Positions 43,252 through 52,333 of a DNA stretch of 64,000 nucleotides are shown here, piece after piece. Position 1 is the stretch's first letter, and each line of letters starts with the position of its first letter. The translations under genes and the position numbers were made by a program. Under the pieces are notes generated by a model. It was not told where the DNA came from, made no database searches, and saw nothing but the letters and a program-made list of their open reading frames with translations. The DNA comes from HyVt-105 sp049975425 (GTDB taxonomy: Bacteria > Bacteroidota > Bacteroidia > Bacteroidales > VadinHA17), in contig JBNGDI010000010.1 in NCBI GenBank assembly GCA_049975425.1, positions 1-64,000 of the forward strand, read 5' to 3'.

Positions 43252-45867
43252 TTACCTCAGGCCGATCCGGTAGGAAAATTTGATCATAAATATGTTATCC
43301 GCCTTTTCATTAGTAAAAAGCTGGTCCAGGTTTTCCCCCAGGCTGAAGCTTCCCGGCCCTCCCATGTAATTTCTTGTTTGTGACCATACCAGATAGGCAG
43401 TGGATCCGGGAAGGAATTCCCAGCGCACAACCAGGTTCGACAGCCATTCGTTGGACTTGAAATCGGGATTTGAAAAATCAAAGCTGTATTCTCCGTTGTC
43501 AACATAATAATCCCCGTCAGCGTAGCTGATCTCCGTTCCTTCCTCATATACATGAAAACGACCGGAATATTCCGGGGCTTTCGGATCAGTGATGATCTTG
43601 AATTCACTGAACCGGATATCGCCCGAAAATGGCTGTCCCCAGTACTGTACTGAAAGATCGGGCAGTATGCTGTAATTCACGCGAAGCGACATACTGAATA
43701 TTTTCTGGTTCACTCTGGCGAAAAGATAGCTTTCTTCTCCGTTCAGATCAAGGGTTTGAAGGTACTGCAACTCATTCATGGATTTCATATAGGATGGTTC
43801 CAGAGAAACGGTCATTGAATTTAAAGGCCTGAGGGTAAGCGACACCGAGTACCCGTCCCTTCGGGTATAATTTTCTGTTCCCCGGTTAAGGTTTCCGCTG
43901 AAGCTTATATGAAACCTTTTGCGCTGGTCGGTGGACAGATAATACCACAGCCTGCCGTCGGCCGGCAAAAGCATGGAAGGCCCTCCCCGCAGAAGGGTAT
44001 TGGAAAGATGGAAAAAATTGTATCCTCCGCCTACCCCGAAATCCCAGTGGTTCAGAAAATCGGCATGCATGTTTCCCTCATAGGCCAGGCCCGTAAGATT
44101 GCCTCCAAAATCGAATGCCGAAACCACATCGCTGTTCAGGCTGAGGCTCCGGAAAATGCTGAACGGTTCAGTAAAATGGTACCCTCCCCACAGCACGTTC
44201 AGTATAAAATCGGCTTCCCTCATGAATCCCATGTCATTGAGCTCCAGCCCCGGACTTTTCCAGATGTTCATGAACAGGAAATTGAAATTTCCGGAAATTT
44301 TCCCGAACTCCAGTTTACCCCCATGGCCTGTAAGGGATGTCCGGGTTGGATCATACACCACATGGTCTGCATCGGGGCGCTGGAAATACCGGGCCGACGA
44401 TCGCTGGGTTGCGGCAATGGCTTCTTCCGGGCCGGTGACATGGCTCATAATCAGTGACGTGCTGAGCCGGTAACTCTTTTCATGGAAGTACTGTGTAAAA
44501 TCGATACCTCCCGAATAGGCTCCTGAATGCAGCATATCTATTCCGGTACCATTCAGTTTTCGGTTGGTGGAAGTAATCATACCCCCGATAATGGTATTCC
44601 CCTGATCCAGGTCCTTCTGTAACCTCACCAGGCTGTAGTTTGTCAACGGCTCCACCACTTCACTCCGGCGTTCCCCGTCCTGATCTATCTCGGCCTTTAC
44701 CTCGGCAGTCACACTTTCCAGGATCCCCACAGAAAGACCTTTCTCGGTTTTTCCCGTTATTTTGGCCGCGCCCAGAATATTGGTAAAATTGGGAACCCTG
44801 GCATATTCTCCCCCTTCCAGGTCGGGATAGCCATGGGGTCTGCGTCCGATTCTCCGGGAATAGAAAAGGTTGTCGTTCCCCGCATCCCCGTCTCCCAGAC
44901 CTACATTGAAACTGGTAATGTTGTTTCCCTCAATAAAAAATGGCCTTTTTTCCTGAAAATAGGTCTCGAAAGCCGTCAGGTTCACTTCCGAAGGATCGGC
45001 TTCCACCTGGCCGAAATCGGGATTGATGGTCAGATCCAGGGTAAGGTTGTTGGTTAATCCTACTTTGGCGTCGAGACCCGCATTGTATCGAAATTCTTTA
45101 CCTGTGGCAAAAGGATTTCCCGGTTCAGGTTCCGAAGTATGGTAGCCTGCCACCCCATAAGGCACCACATCCAACTGCTTACGGGGGGTGATTTCCTGAA
45201 GTCCCGTCAATTCGCCGCTGGCATGCACAATACCCGAGGAAGTGCGACTGATCGGCTGCCACAGATTGGTTTCATTGTAGCGATAGATCATCCGGGCCAC
45301 TTCAAGGCCCCACACAGCGGAAGAATTCTTTTTAAAACGGAGCTGTGTAAAAGGAATCTTCATCTCAACCGCCCATCCCCAGTCGTGTATCTTTGTTTTG
45401 GCCTGCCATATAGGATCCCACGAGGGATCCTCGTTGGCCCCGTCATTTGACATAAGAACATCCAGGCGGACGCCGGCGGCAGTAACGCCGAAAACAAAGC
45501 CGGTACGCAGATCGTGGTAACTGTCAAACAGAACCATCACCATGTCGCCGTCGTCATTGTCCCGTCGGGTCATTCTTACGGCAATACTGTCCGGATGGTC
45601 ATAGCATTTCATACCCACATACAGGTGCAGGTCGTCGAACAGAATATTAAATTCGGTGGGCTTTGACGGAGAACGGCCTTCATAGGGTTCGAACTGAGTA
45701 AAATCGCCCTGCCATTCACCCTGTATCCATGCCTCATCATTCAGGTTGCCGTCAATTACCGGAGGATTTTCAATACGGTGGGTGGTATACAGTCTTTTGG
45801 GAAACCCCTGTGAAAATCCCTGATGAATTAGTGCAAACATCAGAATAATACACAAGTTACGCTTCAT
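43252..45867 (-). CDS. DUF5916 outer-membrane barrel with CBM9-like domain
   Basis: An 871-residue secreted protein with signal peptide MKRNLCIILMFALIHQGFSQ. The N-terminal 200 residues are a CBM9-like sandwich (IDGNLNDEAWIQGEW, FNILFDDLHLYVGMKCYD), followed by a DUF5916 region rich in alternating beta strands (FGQVEADPSEVNLTAFE, FSLGENLDQLF, FSYRIGLR) that looks like an outer-membrane barrel. No enzyme motif is visible. Such proteins occur in Bacteroidota and their function is not established. It shares an AT-rich divergent region (45868-46012) with deoC. Confidence 0.82.
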   Translation of the reverse strand: MKRNLCIILMFALIHQGFSQGFPKRLYTTHRIENPPVIDGNLNDEAWIQGEWQGDFTQFEPYEGRSPSKPTEFNILFDDLHLYVGMKCYDHPDSIAVRMTRRDNDDGDMVMVLFDSYHDLRTGFVFGVTAAGVRLDVLMSNDGANEDPSWDPIWQAKTKIHDWGWAVEMKIPFTQLRFKKNSSAVWGLEVARMIYRYNETNLWQPISRTSSGIVHASGELTGLQEITPRKQLDVVPYGVAGYHTSEPEPGNPFATGKEFRYNAGLDAKVGLTNNLTLDLTINPDFGQVEADPSEVNLTAFETYFQEKRPFFIEGNNITSFNVGLGDGDAGNDNLFYSRRIGRRPHGYPDLEGGEYARVPNFTNILGAAKITGKTEKGLSVGILESVTAEVKAEIDQDGERRSEVVEPLTNYSLVRLQKDLDQGNTIIGGMITSTNRKLNGTGIDMLHSGAYSGGIDFTQYFHEKSYRLSTSLIMSHVTGPEEAIAATQRSSARYFQRPDADHVVYDPTRTSLTGHGGKLEFGKISGNFNFLFMNIWKSPGLELNDMGFMREADFILNVLWGGYHFTEPFSIFRSLSLNSDVVSAFDFGGNLTGLAYEGNMHADFLNHWDFGVGGGYNFFHLSNTLLRGGPSMLLPADGRLWYYLSTDQRKRFHISFSGNLNRGTENYTRRDGYSVSLTLRPLNSMTVSLEPSYMKSMNELQYLQTLDLNGEESYLFARVNQKIFSMSLRVNYSILPDLSVQYWGQPFSGDIRFSEFKIITDPKAPEYSGRFHVYEEGTEISYADGDYYVDNGEYSFDFSNPDFKSNEWLSNLVVRWEFLPGSTAYLVWSQTRNYMGGPGSFSLGENLDQLFTNEKADNIFMIKFSYRIGLR

Positions 45868-46012
45868 AAATTGATTTTAGGATATTTTGTAGTTTTATGT
45901 AAATTGTATATAAGACGCACAAAGAAAAAAAAAGATACAGTAACAACGAAAATACATAAGAATTATTGAGATTTGTATATTTATATTCTTGTTTCTTAAT
46001 AAATAACCTGTA

Positions 46013-46726
46013 ATGAATAAAGCTGACGAAATCGCAAAAATGATCGATCATTCGGTTCTGCATCCGGTCCATACCGATACCGACCTGAAAAAAGGATGTG
46101 AAATTGCCGGCCGGTACAGGGTTGCTTCTATGTGTGTCAAACCCTATGCCGTAAGGCAGGCCGTGGAATATCTTGAAAATTCATGTGTCCCGGTAGCTTC
46201 AGTCATAGGATTCCCTCATGGGAACAGCTCTATTGAAGTAAAAATCTATGAAACGGAAGAGGCCATTGACGACGGGGCAACAGAAATCGATATGGTGCCG
46301 AATCTGGGAAAGGTATTACAGGAAGACTGGAAGTTCGTTGAAGCGGAAATTGCTGCCATCGTATCGGTTACCCGTGAAAATAATGCTTTGCTGAAGGTGA
46401 TCTTTGAGAACGATTATCTTCCTACCGATCATTACAAGATCAGGCTCTGTGAACTGTGCACCTTGCTGGGAGTGGATTTCGTAAAAACTTCCACCGGTTT
46501 CGGATTTTTCAGGGACAAAGACGGGAACATGGTTACACGCGGGGCAACGGCAGCCGATGTGCGACTGATGAGGGAACATGCAGGTGAAAAGGTCAGGGTC
46601 AAGGCATCGGGAGGCATCCGCACCCTCGAGCAGTTGCTGGATTTTAAAAAAGCGGGTGCCGAACGTATCGGGACTTCCGCTACCGAAACCATCATGGAAG
46701 AGGCGCTTTCCCGTTTCGGAAAGTGA
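46013..46726 (+). CDS. deoC: Deoxyribose-phosphate aldolase
   Basis: A 237-residue class I aldolase that splits 2-deoxyribose 5-phosphate to glyceraldehyde 3-phosphate and acetaldehyde in deoxynucleoside catabolism. The start MNKADEIAKMIDHSVLHP, the Asp in EIDMVPNLG, the Schiff-base Lys about 157 in VDFVKTSTGF and the second Lys in VRVKASGGIRT are all present. Cytoplasmic. Full length and intact. The GH27 gene follows 92 bases downstream but on a different theme. Confidence 0.96.
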   Translation: MNKADEIAKMIDHSVLHPVHTDTDLKKGCEIAGRYRVASMCVKPYAVRQAVEYLENSCVPVASVIGFPHGNSSIEVKIYETEEAIDDGATEIDMVPNLGKVLQEDWKFVEAEIAAIVSVTRENNALLKVIFENDYLPTDHYKIRLCELCTLLGVDFVKTSTGFGFFRDKDGNMVTRGATAADVRLMREHAGEKVRVKASGGIRTLEQLLDFKKAGAERIGTSATETIMEEALSRFGK

Positions 46727-46818
46727 ACACTCCCCGCCCTTTGTACCATAATCAGTCTATTTCCATAAATTTTTCATAAATTTTGTATCTTTCTGAAAAC
46801 AAAACCCATTCCCCCGCC

Positions 46819-48003
46819 ATGAAAAAAATACGGATCTGCCTCCTATGCTTCCTGTGCTGTTTCCTGACCACCACAAACCTGTCAGCCCAGGCTTTTAAAG
46901 GACTGGCCCTTACTCCCCCCATGGGGTGGAACAGCTGGAACACGTTCCGCATGGATATCAACGAACAACTGATCAGGGAAACCGCTGACGCCATGGTAAG
47001 CAGCGGCATGAAGGACGCAGGTTACACCTATGTGGTTATCGACGACGGATGGGCTTCGGGGCGTGACGAAGAGGGATACCTGATCCCCGACCCCGAACGG
47101 TTTCCTTCAGGAATCAAGGCCCTGGCCGATTATGTCCATTCCCTGGGACTGAAACTGGGTATCTATGCCTGTGCCGGAACCCATACCTGCGGAGGGAAAC
47201 CGGGAAGCCGGGGATACGAATACCAGGATGCCCGCACTTTTGCCCGCTGGGAAGTGGATTTTGTGAAATACGACTGGTGTCACACCGGAACCCAGAGCGC
47301 GGTGGATTCTTACCGCACTATGAGCGATGCCATAAGGAAAACAGGGCGCCCTATGGTATTCAGTATCTGTGAATGGGGAAAAAACGAACCCTGGAAATGG
47401 GGCGAAGGGATCGGTCATATGTGGCGCACCACGGGCGATATTGCCGATTCGTGGGACGGGACTTTCCCCGACGGCTCACCGGCAAACGGACTGGGTTGGA
47501 CCCAGATTCTCGACCTGCAGGTGGGGCTGGACAAATATGCCGGCCCCGATCACTGGAACGACCCGGATATGCTGATCGTCGGCATGGGAAACCTGAGCCC
47601 CAATGAATACCGGGCACATTTTACCATGTGGTGTATGCTGGCCGCTCCGCTCATGGCCGGAAACGATCTGAGAAATATGGATAGAACCACCCTCGGTATC
47701 CTCACCCATAAGGAATTGCTGGAAATCAACCAGGACCATATGGGGATACAGGCCTTCAAAGTAGTGGATGAAGGAGACCTGGAAGTGTGGGTCAAAGACC
47801 TCAAGGGGGAAGACCTGGCTGTATGCTTCCTGAACCGGGGGGATGAAGATTACAATTTGACCTTCGACTGGGAGGTGGTAGGTTTACGCGTGGTTTACCG
47901 CATAAGAGACGTATGGGCAAGAAAAAATTCCGGAAACACACGATCTTTCTTTGAAGCCACCGTACCTGCCAGGGATGTGATCCTGCTGCGTCTGAAAAAA
48001 TAA
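46819..48003 (+). CDS. GH27 alpha-galactosidase (secreted)
   Basis: About 394 residues from the ATG at 46819, giving signal peptide MKKIRICLLCFLCCFLTT. Family 27 retaining alpha-galactosidase: ALTPPMGWNSWNTF, YTYVVIDDGW, nucleophile Asp about 151 in VDFVKYDWC, acid/base Asp about 210 in TGDIADSWDG, and DHWNDPDMLIVGMGNLS. A short C-terminal beta-sandwich ends RDVILLRLK. It would remove alpha-1,6-galactose from galactomannan, which fits the mannan operon at 35845 although the two are 6 kb apart. It converges with the PBP gene. Confidence 0.95.
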   Translation: MKKIRICLLCFLCCFLTTTNLSAQAFKGLALTPPMGWNSWNTFRMDINEQLIRETADAMVSSGMKDAGYTYVVIDDGWASGRDEEGYLIPDPERFPSGIKALADYVHSLGLKLGIYACAGTHTCGGKPGSRGYEYQDARTFARWEVDFVKYDWCHTGTQSAVDSYRTMSDAIRKTGRPMVFSICEWGKNEPWKWGEGIGHMWRTTGDIADSWDGTFPDGSPANGLGWTQILDLQVGLDKYAGPDHWNDPDMLIVGMGNLSPNEYRAHFTMWCMLAAPLMAGNDLRNMDRTTLGILTHKELLEINQDHMGIQAFKVVDEGDLEVWVKDLKGEDLAVCFLNRGDEDYNLTFDWEVVGLRVVYRIRDVWARKNSGNTRSFFEATVPARDVILLRLKK

Positions 48004-48012
48004 TTGAAAAAA

Positions 48013-50289
48013 TCACTCTTCCCTTTCCGTATCCCTCCTTCTGAACAGTTCCCTGATCAGGTCGCGCAACCGGACTTCCCGGCTATCTTCAAGTGTATCA
48101 CGTGCAGGTCGGTGACGGGGTCGACCGAATATTTCTTCCCAGATATCCCTGAAAGCATCTTTTTCCCTGATCCCTTCGCATTCCATGCTCCATTCTGAAA
48201 AATACGGAAGGTCAAAAGGCGGAAGGTAAGCTGTGGAAAGGTCACGTCGTGCTTCCATACTGTTCAGCAATCTTCCTGCCACCGGCAGGGCCAGCGCCGT
48301 TCCGCTTCCGTATCCGCCCGTTGAAAAGTGCACCTCAGGGTCGCGGGCTCCCACCCATACTCCTCCTGCCAGTCCGGGAGTGTACCAGAAAAACCAGGAA
48401 TCGCTGTATTCCTGGGAAGTACCGGTTTTCCCGGCCACATCGGCCTGCACCCCCCAGGCCGTTCGCATAGGAACAGCCGTACCTTCATTTACCACCCTGC
48501 GCAACATGGCTGTCATTTGCCCGGCTATTTCCTCACGCATCACCCGGGCCGGTTCTTCCCGGTCATGCTCATACAGTACCTGACCTTCCGGTCCGGTAAT
48601 CCTTTCAATCATATACGGTTCGGCCAGCTTCCCGCCTGCACCCAGGCATGCATAGAGCCTGATGGCTTCGGTAAGCGACAGATCGTATGCTCCCAGTGCA
48701 AGGGCCGGTTTCTCCCGCGGCAGGGGTGGCAAACCAAAACGAAGACAAAAATATTCCAACGGTTCAAATCCGAGACGGAAATACAGATCCACTGTGGGCA
48801 GATTCAACGAATGAGCCAGAGCGTACCACAGGGCTGTCTCCCCTCCCTTGGTGCCGTCATAGTTATCAGGTTTCCAATCATCGTAATCGGGATATATCCG
48901 GGATTCATTGTCAAGATAATCGCACGGACTGAAACCGTTTTCCAGGGCAGCAGTGTACAGATAAGGCTTGAAAGACGAAGCAACCTGACGGCGTGCCCGG
49001 ACCAGATCATAGGGCAGGTACCTGAAATGATTCCCCCCCACCCATATCCGGATCTTTCCCGTAAAGGGCTCCACGGCATACACACCGGCATGCAGCATGG
49101 CATAATAATGCCACAGGCTGTCGGCCACACTCATGCTGTCAACCTTTGTTCCTTCCCATGTCCATATTTCACGCAGGCGTTTTTCACCATTCCGGCTGGC
49201 ATGCTCGCGGTAAAAGTCATCCTTCAGTTTCCTGATTCCCCGGTCTTTTACCAGCAGGGGCTGCATTACCGAAAGATGTTCACTTACCGACCGCAGGGCC
49301 ATCTCCTGCAAACGAAGGTCGAGGGTAGTGATGATGTTCAGACCGTCTTTTTCAATATCCCACACACGATCCCTGCCCGGATTTGTTTTACGGGCCAGTA
49401 TCTCGCGCGCCTGTTTCTCCACCTGAAAAAGGAAATACTGGGCAGGCCCCTCAAGCCTGAAGTTTGAATAATCAAGTTTCAGGGGCAACTCCTGCAGCCT
49501 CACTGCTTCCGTACTGTCAATCTTCCCTTGCTGCTTCATCAGCTCAAGTACCAGGTTTCTTCTTTTCCGGGATCTTTCGGGATGCAGGCGGGGATGATAA
49601 TAGGTGTTGGCCTTGAGCATACCTACCAGCAGGGCCGATTCCTCCACACCCAGATCTTTTACAGTTTTGTTGAAATACCGGTTAGACGCTGCTTCCACAC
49701 CGTACACTTCTTCCCCGAAAGGAACAGTGTTCAGGTACAGGGAAAGGATCTCCTCCTTGGTATACACTTCTTCCATTCTGATGGCCAGTATTGCCTCCCG
49801 GATTTTGGCCACCGGCACGGTAAGAAATCCGAGTTTACGCCTGCCATACAGATTCTTTGCCAGTTGCTGGGTAAGGGTACTTCCCCCGCCTGCTTCCCGG
49901 TTCCCCATCAGAATGGATTTGATCAATACCCGGAGCAGGCTGCGGTTGTCAATCCCGTTGTGGTTAAAAAAACGAAGGTCTTCGGTTACTATCAGGGCGT
50001 CGATCAGTGAGGAAGGGACTTCTTCCAGGGGGACGGGAGTCCGGTTCCGCGAAAATATTTTCCCGATCATTTTTCCGTCGCTGCTGTACACCCGGGTAGC
50101 CCGTTCATCCCTCAGATTTCTCAGCTCATCGTGCCTGGGCATGGGACCGAAACCTCCCATCAGGGTAATCAGGGTAAGGATCCCGGCAAATGCCAGTCCC
50201 GTCAGGGCAAGCCGGATCAACCAGCAGACCACCGGATTTGTTTTTCTCCTTCTTTTTTTCATTTTCTTCAACGAAAGTAAACCTTTCAT
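48013..50289 (-). CDS. Class A penicillin-binding protein (PBP1-type)
   Basis: About 758 residues from the ATG at 50289 (MKGLLSLKKMKKRRRK). It polymerises glycan strands and cross-links peptides in cell-wall synthesis. It has a single N-terminal membrane anchor, a GT51 transglycosylase with the EDxxFxxHxG motif (VTEDLRFFNHNGID, about residue 100), GGSTLTQQLAKNLYG and GMLKANTYYHP, and a transpeptidase with active-site Ser in SSFKPYLYTAAL (about 438) and KTGTS near 618. An SxN motif lies in between (ALAHSLNLP). The C-terminus is Arg/Glu-rich (RRRDTEREE). Housekeeping. It converges with GH27 and is divergent from galM. Confidence 0.93.
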   Translation of the reverse strand: MKGLLSLKKMKKRRRKTNPVVCWLIRLALTGLAFAGILTLITLMGGFGPMPRHDELRNLRDERATRVYSSDGKMIGKIFSRNRTPVPLEEVPSSLIDALIVTEDLRFFNHNGIDNRSLLRVLIKSILMGNREAGGGSTLTQQLAKNLYGRRKLGFLTVPVAKIREAILAIRMEEVYTKEEILSLYLNTVPFGEEVYGVEAASNRYFNKTVKDLGVEESALLVGMLKANTYYHPRLHPERSRKRRNLVLELMKQQGKIDSTEAVRLQELPLKLDYSNFRLEGPAQYFLFQVEKQAREILARKTNPGRDRVWDIEKDGLNIITTLDLRLQEMALRSVSEHLSVMQPLLVKDRGIRKLKDDFYREHASRNGEKRLREIWTWEGTKVDSMSVADSLWHYYAMLHAGVYAVEPFTGKIRIWVGGNHFRYLPYDLVRARRQVASSFKPYLYTAALENGFSPCDYLDNESRIYPDYDDWKPDNYDGTKGGETALWYALAHSLNLPTVDLYFRLGFEPLEYFCLRFGLPPLPREKPALALGAYDLSLTEAIRLYACLGAGGKLAEPYMIERITGPEGQVLYEHDREEPARVMREEIAGQMTAMLRRVVNEGTAVPMRTAWGVQADVAGKTGTSQEYSDSWFFWYTPGLAGGVWVGARDPEVHFSTGGYGSGTALALPVAGRLLNSMEARRDLSTAYLPPFDLPYFSEWSMECEGIREKDAFRDIWEEIFGRPRHRPARDTLEDSREVRLRDLIRELFRRRDTEREE

Positions 50290-50381
50290 TATAAAGAAAA
50301 GTATGTAGCAACCTGAATTTTTCCACAATATCCTTTCCGAAGTTTTTTCATTGCCCTGTCCTCTCCTTCCTGAAAAATCAT

Positions 50382-50389
50382 TATTTTTG
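50382..50389 (+). promoter_or_regulatory. Candidate -7 element for galM
   Basis: TATTTTTG matches TAnnTTTG exactly, 30 bases before the galM start. No convincing -33 element is at the ideal distance, so this is a weak call. Confidence 0.3.
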
Positions 50390-50419
50390 ACATCCTGTCA
50401 ACAAATCTAAACCAGAGCC

Positions 50420-51553
50420 ATGAGAAAATTTACTTTTCTGATGTTAATGACCGGCATGATGATGTTCGTCGCATGCCAAACCGGCACAAAACCCGAATAT
50501 CCCAATGAACCGAAACCGGAAACCTTCCGGGGAGAAATTGACGGCAAACCGGTTGAACTGTACACCCTGACCAACCAGAACGGGATCAGGGTTCACCTGA
50601 CCAATTATGGTGCGAGAATCGTTTCTATTTATACCCCTGACAAAGAAGGGAACTGGGCGGATATCACCCTGGGCTTTTCCACTGCCGAAGAGTACCCGGG
50701 TGAAGGACTGAACCTGGGCTGTACGGTGGGAAGATATGCCAACCGGATCAGAGGAGGACAATTTGAACTGGATGGGGAAACCTACCAGCTGGCACTCAAC
50801 GACGGACCGAATACCCTCCACGGGGGAGTCAAAGGTTTTGACGACCAGGTGTGGAAAGCTGAACAGGAAGGCAATTCCGTTACCTTCACCTATCATTCTC
50901 CACACATGGAAGAAGGATATCCAGGGAACATGGATGTGTGGGTTACCTACAAACTGACCGATGAAGACGAACTAAAGATCGACTACAGAGCTACCACCGA
51001 CCAGGCTACTATTGTCAATCTCACCAACCATGCCTATTTTAATCTGGGAGGGGAAGGAACAGGAACCATTCTGGATCATGAAATGCAGATCATGGCCGAT
51101 TATATCACTCCGGTTGATTCCACACTGATTCCTACCGGTGAATTTATGCCCGTGGAAGGCACCCCCTTCGATTTTACAGAACCCCATCCCATCGGGGAAC
51201 GGATTGACCAGGATCACCCTCAGCTCATTTACGGACTGGGATACGACCATAACTTTGTGCTCAACCGGGAAGGAGAAGGACTGGAACCGGCGGTAAGGGT
51301 AACCGATCCGGAAACCGGGAGGGTACTTGAACTCCTGACCACCGAACCCGGGGTTCAGTTTTACTGTGGCAACTTTATGAACGGAAGGCACACAGGGAAA
51401 GCGGGCAAACCGTATGGCTACCGTGAAGGATTCTGTATCGAGCCCCAGCATTTCCCCGATTCACCCAATCAGCCCGATTTCCCGAGTACGGTACTGCGTC
51501 CGGGCGATACCTACACCCAGACCTCTGTGTTCCGGTTCGGCATCACCGAATAG
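50420..51553 (+). CDS. galM: Galactose mutarotase (aldose 1-epimerase), lipoprotein
   Basis: A 377-residue enzyme interconverting alpha and beta anomers of aldoses. The lipobox FVAC puts it outside the cytoplasm, as for several Bacteroidota mutarotases. Family motifs: HLTNYGARIVSIYTPD, GCTVGRYANRI, NTLHGG (His at the site), NLTNHAYFNLGG (catalytic His) and GFCIEPQHFPDSPN with the catalytic Glu. It would speed mutarotation of galactose or glucose released by GH27, GH2 and other enzymes. A bidirectional hairpin follows 33 bases after its stop. Confidence 0.96.
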   Translation: MRKFTFLMLMTGMMMFVACQTGTKPEYPNEPKPETFRGEIDGKPVELYTLTNQNGIRVHLTNYGARIVSIYTPDKEGNWADITLGFSTAEEYPGEGLNLGCTVGRYANRIRGGQFELDGETYQLALNDGPNTLHGGVKGFDDQVWKAEQEGNSVTFTYHSPHMEEGYPGNMDVWVTYKLTDEDELKIDYRATTDQATIVNLTNHAYFNLGGEGTGTILDHEMQIMADYITPVDSTLIPTGEFMPVEGTPFDFTEPHPIGERIDQDHPQLIYGLGYDHNFVLNREGEGLEPAVRVTDPETGRVLELLTTEPGVQFYCGNFMNGRHTGKAGKPYGYREGFCIEPQHFPDSPNQPDFPSTVLRPGDTYTQTSVFRFGITE

Positions 51554-51586
51554 TACGGCAACCATTTACTTATATGATCCACGTTG

Positions 51587-51620
51587 AAAAAAAGGAGGCT
51601 CAGCCGGAGCCTCCTTTTTT
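51587..51620. terminator. Bidirectional terminator between galM and tatD
   Basis: GGAGGCTC (51594-51601) pairs with GAGCCTCC (51607-51614), with an A run before and a T run after (51615-51620). It serves galM on the plus strand and the tatD transcript on the minus strand. Confidence 0.85.
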
Positions 51621-51649
51621 CATGCGATGTATTTTCATGAGCCCTCTTT

Positions 51650-52333
51650 TTAAGAGGAAAAGCAGGAAGAATAATTGTTATGTATGGTGGCAACCCATTC
51701 ATCCAGGCTCCATCCCTTCAGGTCCGATGCCCGTTTGTACAGGTCGCGGATGCCCAGAGGCGACATATCCGTTTCGAAAAAGACCCTTTCCGCAGGCAGA
51801 TCTCCGAAATAAACTGCCTGTCGGGAAGCAGGATGCAAAAGACTATGACCGAACGAAAGGTAAGCCCCCTTTTCGATCAGTCTCCCGGCCATTTCCCGGG
51901 TTCCGCGAAAACCATGTATAATCAGCGGTATCCGGGTGGTTTGTTGGTTCAGAATATCAAGCAGATCGGAATAGGTGCGCACACAGTGGATAATCATGGG
52001 CTTCCCGGCCTTTTCCGCCAGGTGAACCTGTTCCAGAAAAAGAGAGGTCTGCAGCTCAAAGGGAATGTCCACCCCCCGGTCCAGGCCGGCTTCCCCCACA
52101 GCCACCACCATGGGATCGTTGAGTAACGATTCCAGCTTTCTGAGCTGGCTGTTGCGGTCAACCTGTTCCAGGTGCCAGGGATGTATTCCTGTGGAAAATG
52201 CTGTTCCATGACCGGGAGGCCACTGATGGATATCCTGCACAAACAGGTTGGTAATGGCAAAAACACCTGCCGGCACTGTCATCTTGTGGGTATGCAGGTC
52301 GATGAGATCGTTTCTATGAGGGAAAGGGATCAT
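51650..52333 (-). CDS. TatD-family metal-dependent hydrolase
   Basis: A 227-residue TIM-barrel hydrolase, shorter than typical TatD (about 260). The metal-binding motif DLHTHK near residue 12, AVGEAGLDRG with its metal-site Glu, MIIHCVRTYSDLL and FETDMSPLG are visible. Family members are DNases or phosphoesterases. Its start overlaps the gltX stop by four bases (52330-52333), so it is translated after gltX in one transcript. Function beyond the family is unknown. Confidence 0.9.
   Translation of the reverse strand: MIPFPHRNDLIDLHTHKMTVPAGVFAITNLFVQDIHQWPPGHGTAFSTGIHPWHLEQVDRNSQLRKLESLLNDPMVVAVGEAGLDRGVDIPFELQTSLFLEQVHLAEKAGKPMIIHCVRTYSDLLDILNQQTTRIPLIIHGFRGTREMAGRLIEKGAYLSFGHSLLHPASRQAVYFGDLPAERVFFETDMSPLGIRDLYKRASDLKGWSLDEWVATIHNNYSSCFSS

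Noticed and set aside
48328..49467. 379-residue frame opposite the PBP gene
   Set aside because: Shadow of a well-supported PBP; residue composition is typical of antisense translation.
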